A stretch of DNA of 64,000 nucleotides from Hygrocybe punicea. Taxonomy: Eukaryota > Basidiomycota > Agaricomycetes > Agaricales > Hygrophoraceae. Position numbers and translations under genes: made by a program. This document shows, piece by piece, positions 57,738-64,000 of the stretch. Location of the stretch: assembly GCA_963556145.1 (NCBI GenBank), contig OY744461.1, forward strand, positions 7,574,891 to 7,638,890, written 5' to 3'. The stretch's first letter is position 1, and each line of letters begins with the position of its first letter. The notes beneath the pieces are model-generated. The model saw nothing but the letters and a program-made list of their open reading frames with translations. It made no database searches and had not been told where the DNA came from.

Positions 57738-58671
57738 CATCCGGATCTCAGGGTTCCTCTTAGACAAGGGTTGAATCTCTCCTCGAGAACACAACATCAC
57801 ATATGAGAACGGCTTCCATGCCAAGCTTAAAAAGGACATCAAAACCCTTCTGCAGTACCAGAAGCCGGACCATTTCCATAGCGACCCTTACGACTTCCAG
57901 GACTTCCACAACTGTGCCCACTTCCTGCTGGCTGGAACCGCAGCCGAACCCTCCACTGTCTCTCATCTATTGTCAACATCGCCCGCCGCCATCAGATACT
58001 TGACTCCAATAGAACCCGCCACCCGCTACCCGCCACCCGCTCGCTACGACCCGGTCATTCCTAAAGCAGAACCGGTTGAACCTAACGTATCCGACCTCTT
58101 TCATCTCGTTTCACAACAACTTGCCATCCTCACACACGCCCTCACCGAACGTAACAACCCTCCAAAGCCTTGTGCAAATAGGGCTGAGCCGACCACCGCA
58201 GGACAACAGGGATTTACAAATTTTAACTGCCTCTTTTGCAATGACCCGTTCCATCATATACATGATTGTCCCCTCTGCGAGCAGTACACTCAGGACGGAA
58301 TATGCCACAAGAATGAGCACGGCCACATTGTGCTGCCCAACGGAATGTATCTCCCAAAGGCTATTGTCGGCAAAAATATGAAGGATCGCTTCGACGCGTG
58401 GCATGCGCAGAACCCCGGCAACCGTGCTCCCCCTGCCCGTAACCCCACAGAACCATTCCAACGCGACCAGCCGCCTCACGTCAAAACCAACTTTGTCTCC
58501 GCCGTCGAAGTACCCACCTATGAACCTGAGGTCACCACCGAGTGCGCCGACATCTTTCAGTCCACGACGTCCGACATCATCGACAACGACAACGAACAGA
58601 TCAAGGTTCTGGAAGCCAAAGTACAGCGGCTTCATAAACGGGTTAGATTCGACAATGTAGAAATCCTCTAA
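57738..58671 (+). pseudogene. gag C-terminal part with zinc knuckle
   Basis: ENGFHAKLKKDIKTLLQYQK, PDHFHSDPYDFQDFHNCAHF, then the knuckle CLFCNDPFHHIHDCPLC. The frame from 57970 to 58671 is open. A TGA at 57772-57774 separates it from the upstream residues. Confidence 0.7.
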
Positions 58672-58720
58672 AGCGAAAGGCAAGTCTAGAGAGACATATT
58701 CCAATCCGCCCACCGCTTCC

Positions 58721-59581
58721 ATGTCCGTTCCTGCCATGAAACCCACCGAGAAAATGGCTAGACCTATCAATGAGCAACCGATCACCATAGTCCCTCCTTC
58801 GAATACGTGGTTGACCGAGCTGACCACCTTCGTGCCACGTACCCCCCAGAACCTTCCCACGTCGCACCCACAATACCGCTACCAGGCCCCCATCGAAGAT
58901 CCCAGTATCACCAAATCCATCATCGACTGCACGCTCAATTCTCAAGTCTGCATTTCGCAACGAGAACTCTTAGCCATGTCGTCCAATGCCCGCCGTCACA
59001 TGAAGGACCTCACTACTTCGAAAAAGGTCACCGCCGAGAGTAACAACGTCGAGGTCTTCCACTTTCATGCACCTGAAATCCCTACCCGCTCCTGCCAACA
59101 TTGTCAGGAAAACGTCCCGCTCGTCATTGGCCAAGACTCAGTCCCTCTTCGTGCAGTCTACCCGCTCATCAATGGCAAGTTCATATTCGAGTGTGTCCTT
59201 GACAACGGCTCTATGATCATCGGCATGCGATGCAATATTTGGGAGAAACTCGGTTACGGCCTCCAAAATATGAAGATGCGGATGCAGTTGGCAAACAAAA
59301 GCGACAACGACACCCTCGGCCGGATCGCTAACCTCAAATTCACCTTTGGTGACGTCGATCTATTCTTACAAGTCCAAGTCGTCGACGACGCCCCCTACGA
59401 GATTCTCATCGGCCGCCCGTTCTTCACGCTTTCCGAGGCCCTCACGAAAGATTATAAAAATGGAGAGCAACAAGTCACGATCACGGATCCAAACACCGGT
59501 GCCATCGTCACCTTGCCCACCATCGAGCACAACCAAAAGAACCGACAAGAGCGGTCCAACACCGGAAAGCCGGAGTTTTAG
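58721..59581 (+). pseudogene. Retropepsin-like protease region
   Basis: IFECVLDNGSMIIGM at the active site (DNG instead of the usual D-S/T-G), followed by LANKSDNDTLGRIANLKFTF and APYEILIGRPFF, typical of gypsy proteases. The frame is open, but the changed active-site triplet suggests an inactive or unusual enzyme. Confidence 0.7.
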
Positions 59582-59849
59582 AAGTCGAGGACCCGGAGAT
59601 ACCTCTCGGGAAGGACACACCGGGAGACGAGAAGCCGCCACTCGAAAGCGACCACACCTATACCACGAACTATTCTTTCCTTTTGCCATTTCCCCTAGAA
59701 GAGGACTTATGTTTTTCCATCGATTTAGATTTCTCTTTGTCTCAGCCTCAGACTGCCGCCTAGTACATTTCATTGTTGACCGATGTACAAAATCAGATAC
59801 GTACTACCGATACCTTCCTTCGTCTTGTTCCGTCTCCGCTCCCGTGTCA

Positions 59850-61033
59850 TCTATTTCTTCTTCAAATATTTGTAACAAAGCCCCTACTGAACACGCTCCT
59901 CATATCTCGTATACCACCCCCCCTACCAGGGACCTAAAAGGAGTCGTCACCAAGAAAAAGTATAAGAAGGTAGCTGATCGTATCTGCCCAATTTCTACCA
60001 CTCTACCCGACGAATACCAAATCATATGCGAGATTACCAGCGACCCGCTAGCCGACTTACCCACGCTCCCAACTCACCCGCCCGACTTTACACCTGGCAC
60101 CCACTATACCCAGGAACGACACGACGCGATGCTGATGAACTCAGATGGATTCCTTTGGCCTGAGGAAGAGAAATTCGGCCACCATATCATCAAAACGCAA
60201 GAAGCCGCTTTTGCCTGGAACGAATCCGAGAAAGGGCAATTCAACACGGACTACTTCTCGCCGATCCACATTCCCACCGTACTGCAGGACCCTATGAACC
60301 CTCGAATTCGTCATACCGCTCCCGCTGGTTCTGCATTTTGAAAAAGGATGGGGAGTCCCTTTGTATCGTCCATGATCTACAGCCCCTTAACGCCATCACA
60401 ATCCGTGATCCCACTGTACCGCCTATGACTGAGCACCTGGCCGAGGCCTTTGGTGGCCACTCTTGCTATGCTTCCTTCGACCTCTTCATCTCTTTCGACC
60501 AACGCCTCGTCCACCCCTCGTCTTGGGACTATATGATGTTTCAGTCTCCACTCGGAATGCTTCGACTTACGCGGATTGCTATGGGATACACAAATTCCCC
60601 GCAGATCTTACATGGTGACTCTATGTACATCCTCCGTGACGAAATCCCTCACCTTGCCGTTCCATATATGGACAATATTCCCGTCAAAGGGCCTCCAACC
60701 CGCTACGAACAACCCGACGGCACCTATGAGACCATACCCGAGAACCCAGCAATCCGACGTTTCATTTGGGAGCACTTCCAAGGTGTCAACCGCGTCATCC
60801 AGCGTTTCTGCTATGTTGGCGGTACCTTCAATGGCAAGAAACTCGAGTTGTGTCGACCCTCAGTCATCGTTGTTGGCCACCGATGCACATATGAGGGACA
60901 AGTAGCCGATGAGTCCAAAGTGCAGAAGATTCACGATTGGCCTATACTGACCAACCTCACCGAAGTTCAGGCCTTCCTTGGTATCTGCAGTGTCTTGCGC
61001 ATTTTTATCAAAGACTTCTCGCTCCACTCCTGA
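59850..61033 (+). pseudogene. Reverse transcriptase region
   Basis: Pre-RT linker PDFTPGTHYTQERHDAMLMN and EEKFGHHIIKTQEAAFAWNE, then a shift to the frame SSYRSRWFCILKKDGESLCI, HDLQPLNAITIRD, SFDLFISFDQR, MGYTNSPQILHGD, VPYMDNIPVKG, VGHRCTYEGQ, LTEVQAFLGICS. The catalytic YxDD reads YMDN, with the second Asp lost. About 30 residues usual between the linker and SSYRSRW are missing. A TGA at 61031 ends the frame. Confidence 0.75.
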
Positions 61034-61672
61034 CCCCTCGTCCGTCTTACCCACAAAGGGACACCCTTCAAATTTGGCGAAGAAGAAGAGACTGTCGTCG
61101 ACTACCTCAAAAACGCTGTCATCACATCGCCAGCACTACGTGCTATCAACTACACACGTGAATGGGAAGTGATTCTCACCGTTGATTCCTCCATCCTTGG
61201 AGTCGGCTTCGTTCTCATGCAAATCTGCGCTGATGGAAAACGCTACCTGAATCGCTTTGGTTCAATATCATGGAATGAATGCGAAGCCCGATACTCCCAG
61301 TCCAAGCTTGAGCTCTACAGCCTCTTCAGGGCCCTCCATGCCTACCGGATCTTTATTATCGGTGTCCGCAATCTCACCATTGAAGTCGACGCCAAATATA
61401 TAAAAGGGATGCTCAACAACCCTGACATCCAACCCAATGCGACGATCAACCGATGGATAGCCGGCATCCTCTTGTTCGATTTCAGACTGGTTCATGTACC
61501 CGCTTCCGCACACGGTGCACCCGATGGACTCTCCAGACACCCCCACGCTGCAGAAGACCCCGAGGAGATTGACAACTCCAATGATTGGCTTGACCACTCC
61601 TACGGTTTCTTTATGGAAGTCGTTAACTACCGACCCATCCCCATGCCATCTAAGCCGATTGCCATATGTGGC
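61034..61672 (+). pseudogene. RNase H region
   Basis: LTVDSSILGVGFVLMQ, SISWNECEARYSQSKLELYS, IEVDAKYIKGMLNNPDIQPN, FRLVHVPASAHGAPDGLSRH. The Asp, Glu and Asp residues are present. The frame is cut by the MITE at 61673. Confidence 0.72.
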
Positions 61673-61992
61673 TAGGGAAATGCAGGGGTAATCCCAGGAT
61701 ACATTTGTCTGTATCCGTACTCGTACTTCCCACAGATACGGATGCAATATCCACGGATTTTACCCACGGATTCGCGATCAAAATGAGCCGGAGATCACCT
61801 GAAACGGTCAAGAATTGACTGAGATAGAGTCCAATCAATGTTTAGTCTCTATCTCAGTCAATTCTTGACCGTTTTGGATGATCTCCGGCTCATTTTGAAG
61901 CCCACGGATAAGAGAATCTGTATCCGTACTCGTACTCTTAAGAGTACGGATACCTGCGGAAAAGGATTTACCCTTATCCCTGCATCTCCCTA
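61673..61992. mobile_element. hAT-like MITE, 320 bp, perfect TSD TATGTGGC
   Basis: Termini TAGGGAAATGCAGGG / CCCTGCATCTCCCTA with long inverted arms (GTATCCGTACTCGTACT, ATGAGCCGGAGATCA, GACTGAGATAGAG, all mirrored). Perfect 8-bp duplication TATGTGGC at 61665-61672 and 61993-62000. Removing the element and one duplication restores the polyprotein ICGHCRATADRLQELLAV. Confidence 0.88.
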
Positions 61993-62860
61993 TATGTGGC
62001 CACTGCCGTGCCACAGCAGACCGACTCCAAGAGTTACTGGCTGTCCTCGTCTACACAAATCAGGAAACTGTTGCTGACATACCGCGATCTGATAAAGCCT
62101 GCATGGCCGACGCTCGTCTTGCCCTTGTCGAGACATGGTTATGAAATCTAACCCAACCCGTGAACCTCACGGACAAAGAATACCGTCTGTTCTTACGATA
62201 CACCCTTGAGTTCTTCGTCACCGATAACAAGCTTTGGCATAAAGACCATCACGGAAAACACAAACTCATCATACCGCCCGACCGTTGGCTTCAATTACTC
62301 AAAGACGCTCACGACTCCCTCGGCCATAAAGGCATATTCTCCATCCACGCCCGGCTACTCGACCGCTTCTGGTGGCCGCACCTCGACGACGACATAAAGT
62401 GGTACGTCCAGTCTTGTTATCAGTGCCAAGTACAGCAAATGCATTATCACCACATTCCGCCAACCGTCGCTACACTGGCCTCGCTTTTCCGCAAAGCATA
62501 CGTCAACACAATGTTTATGCCACGATCCAGCAGATATCGTTACATTGTCCAAGCCCGTTGTTCCCTGTCCGCTTACCCGGAGTTTAGAATGTTACGCCAC
62601 GAGACCGGTTCGACCATCAGCATGTTCCTTTTCAAGGATATCTTATGCCATTGGGGCACCCTCAAAGAAATCGTTACCGACAACAGCAAGCCCTTCATGG
62701 AAGCACTCGACTACCTCGCATCCCACTACAGTATCCGGCACATCTGCATTTCGCCATATAACTCACATGCAAACGGACCAGTCGAGCGCCGTCACCTAGA
62801 TGTCTGGGAGGCCATTATGAAAAGTTGTGACGGAGATGAAGAGAAATCAGTAGACCCAGT
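61993..62860 (+). pseudogene. Integrase, truncated
   Basis: H2C2 zinc region DAHDSLGHKGIFSIHARLLD, WYVQSCYQCQ; core with VTDNSKPFMEALDYLASHYS (second Asp) and SHANGPVERRHLDVWEAI (catalytic Glu). The first Asp position is not kept (VNTMFMPRSS). A stop lies near 62147. The C-terminus is replaced by the minisatellite. Confidence 0.72.
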
Positions 62861-62864
62861 CGTT

Positions 62865-64000
62865 TGGGTTAACCCAATTGCAGATATAGTTGCAAAAGGT
62901 AGGTACACATAGTGCAGTTGCTTGCTGGGGGGGTAGGTTAACCCAAAAGACAGCTCTTGCTGGGGAAATGTGGTGTGGTAGGTTGACCCAGGTACAGCTC
63001 TTGCTGGTCAAGGGCAGCTGTGTGGGTCAACCCAGTGTCAGCTCTGCCATGGGGTAGGTTAACCCGGGGCAGCTATTCCAGGATGGTTGGGTTGACCCAG
63101 GCCCAGCTGTTCAAGCAATGTGGGTTGACCTGACTTCAGCTATTGCTGCAACACTGGGTTGACCCTTGACCAGCTCTTGCTGCAAGTTAGGGTTGACCTG
63201 GGTCCAGCTATTGCTGCAGAACTGGGTTGACCTGGGCCCACCACTTGCTGCAGGGTAGGGTGACTGGGGTTCAGCTATTGTTGCAGCACTGGGTTGACCA
63301 GGGTCCAGCTATTGATGCAGCACTGGGTTGACCCAGGTCCAGATGTTGCTGTAGCACTGGGTTGACCACGATCCAGCACTTGCTGCGGGGTCAGGTTGAC
63401 CAGGATCCAGATATTGCTGCAGCACTGGGTTGACCCTGGTCCAGCACTTGCTGCGGGGCTTGGGTTGACCGGGATCCAGATATTGCTGCAGCACTGGGTT
63501 GACCCTGGTCCAGCATTTGCTGCAGCACTGGGTTGACCTGGGTCCAGCACTTGCTGCGGGGCTTGGGTTGACCGGGATCCAGATATTGCTGCAGCACTGG
63601 GTTGACCCTGGTCCAGATATTGCTGCAGCACTGGGTTGACCAGGGTCCAGATATTGCTGTAGCCCTGGGTTGACCCCGGTCCAGATATTGCTGTAGCACT
63701 GGGTTGACCTCAGTCCAGCAATTTCTGCGGCATCAGGTTGACCCTCGAGCAGCTCTTGCTGCATGCTTGCGTTCACTGGGGCCCAGCTAAGCTGCACCAC
63801 TTGGTTGACCTGGGTCCAGCACTTCCTTTAGGGTAGGTTGATTGGGGTTCAGCCCATCCTGTAACATTGCATTGATTCCAGACCCACTCATGTAGCAGGA
63901 TTGGGTTCAGGAGGGTCCAGCTATTGCTCCAGCATTGGGTTGACATGGCCCTGCCCTTGCTGCAGAATTGGGTTGACCCTGGCCCAGCTCTCAATGCAGG
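62865..64000. repeat. TGGGTTGACC minisatellite, to window edge
   Basis: Tandem units of about 34-40 bp with the core TGGGTTGACCCTGGTCCAG then ATATTGCTGCAGCAC. About 30 units are visible, most regular at 63400-63700. It starts with a TGGGTTAACCCA palindrome at 62867-62878 and continues past the window. Units of 34 bp carry no stop in any frame, so long frames appear on the minus strand without coding meaning. Confidence 0.88.

Larger units (their letters stand above)
55658..62860 (+). mobile_element. Defective Ty3/gypsy retrotransposon, gag to integrase
   Basis: Order: gag, zinc knuckle, protease, RT, RNase H, integrase. It is broken by a gag frameshift near 56465, the hAT-like insertion 56582-57737, a TGA at 57772, a deletion/frameshift near 60290, a TGA at 61031, a MITE at 61673-61992, and a minisatellite replacing the end of integrase near 62860. 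It therefore cannot transpose on its own. Intact sister copies elsewhere would be needed to move it and the LARD element. Confidence 0.85.

Noticed and set aside
62867..62878. TGGGTTAACCCA as telomere-type sequence
   Set aside because: The fungal telomere repeat is TTAGGG. This is a single palindrome followed by TGGGTTGACC units, with no TTAGGG runs.
63275..63994. Minus-strand frames with a QYLDPGQPSAAA-type repeat
   Set aside because: A minisatellite of 34 bp without stops cycles through all three frames, so the apparent repeat protein is arithmetic rather than coding.
62900..64000. Possible CRISPR-like array (regular repeats with variable parts)
   Set aside because: Eukaryotic sequence. 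The units are contiguous degenerate minisatellites with no unique spacers and no cas genes.

Overview
This window is nuclear DNA from a filamentous basidiomycete, most likely an Agaricomycete. The genes have many short introns (about 49-75 nt, GT..AG). Their families (gamma-butyrobetaine dioxygenase, MaoC hydratase 2, DUF2235 hydrolase, GH5 glycosidase, Cyp40, inositol 5-phosphatase) are typical fungal housekeeping or lineage genes. The transposons include a Ty3/gypsy element of a type I associate with Agaricomycetes.

Layout. 1-555 holds the 3' end of a leucine-rich, F-box-type protein. 556-3300 has no supported gene apart from a decayed stretch and a tRNA-like sequence. 3301-13511 is a compact gene block: gamma-butyrobetaine dioxygenase (+), MaoC enoyl-CoA hydratase 2 (-), DUF2235 hydrolase (-), a protein built of about six divergent ubiquitin-like domains (-), and a Tag1-like single-pass membrane protein (+). 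13.6-40.3 kb is a transposon island. It holds a Harbinger transposase pseudogene broken by LTR insertions, a 5.9-kb LTR element with no gag-pol, solo LTRs of three families, foldback elements with 0.8-kb perfect-length palindromes, small hAT-type MITEs, a gypsy remnant, and two ORF remnants (Zn-cluster-like, PD-(D/E)XK-like). 40397-50731 is a second gene block: GH5 steryl-glucosidase/glucosylceramidase-like (+), Cyp40 peptidyl-prolyl isomerase (+), OCRL-type inositol polyphosphate 5-phosphatase (-), and a small HABP4-like protein (+). 51-64 kb is again repeats: a third foldback palindrome, G-rich and trinucleotide arrays, and a defective Ty3/gypsy element. The gypsy element is broken by two hAT-type MITEs and by a minisatellite that runs off the window.

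How things connect. The dioxygenase (carnitine synthesis) and the hydratase (beta-oxidation) are neighbours with related roles in fatty-acid use. The GH5 enzyme and the 5-phosphatase both act on membrane lipids. The other genes look unlinked. Two LTR insertions about 3 kb apart share an ACGT target duplication. The gag-pol-less element carries the same primer-binding-site sequence as the gypsy element at 54.9 kb, so the latter family probably mobilised it.

Most notable signals: a 4-nt microexon that restores the catalytic motif of the 5-phosphatase; a GC-AG intron that splits the nucleophile elbow of the DUF2235 gene; the hexa-ubiquitin-like protein; the foldback palindrome family; and substitutions confined to CpG sites between the young LTR pair. 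I found no clear new multi-gene system. The hexa-Ubl protein and the foldback family are the best candidates for something undescribed.
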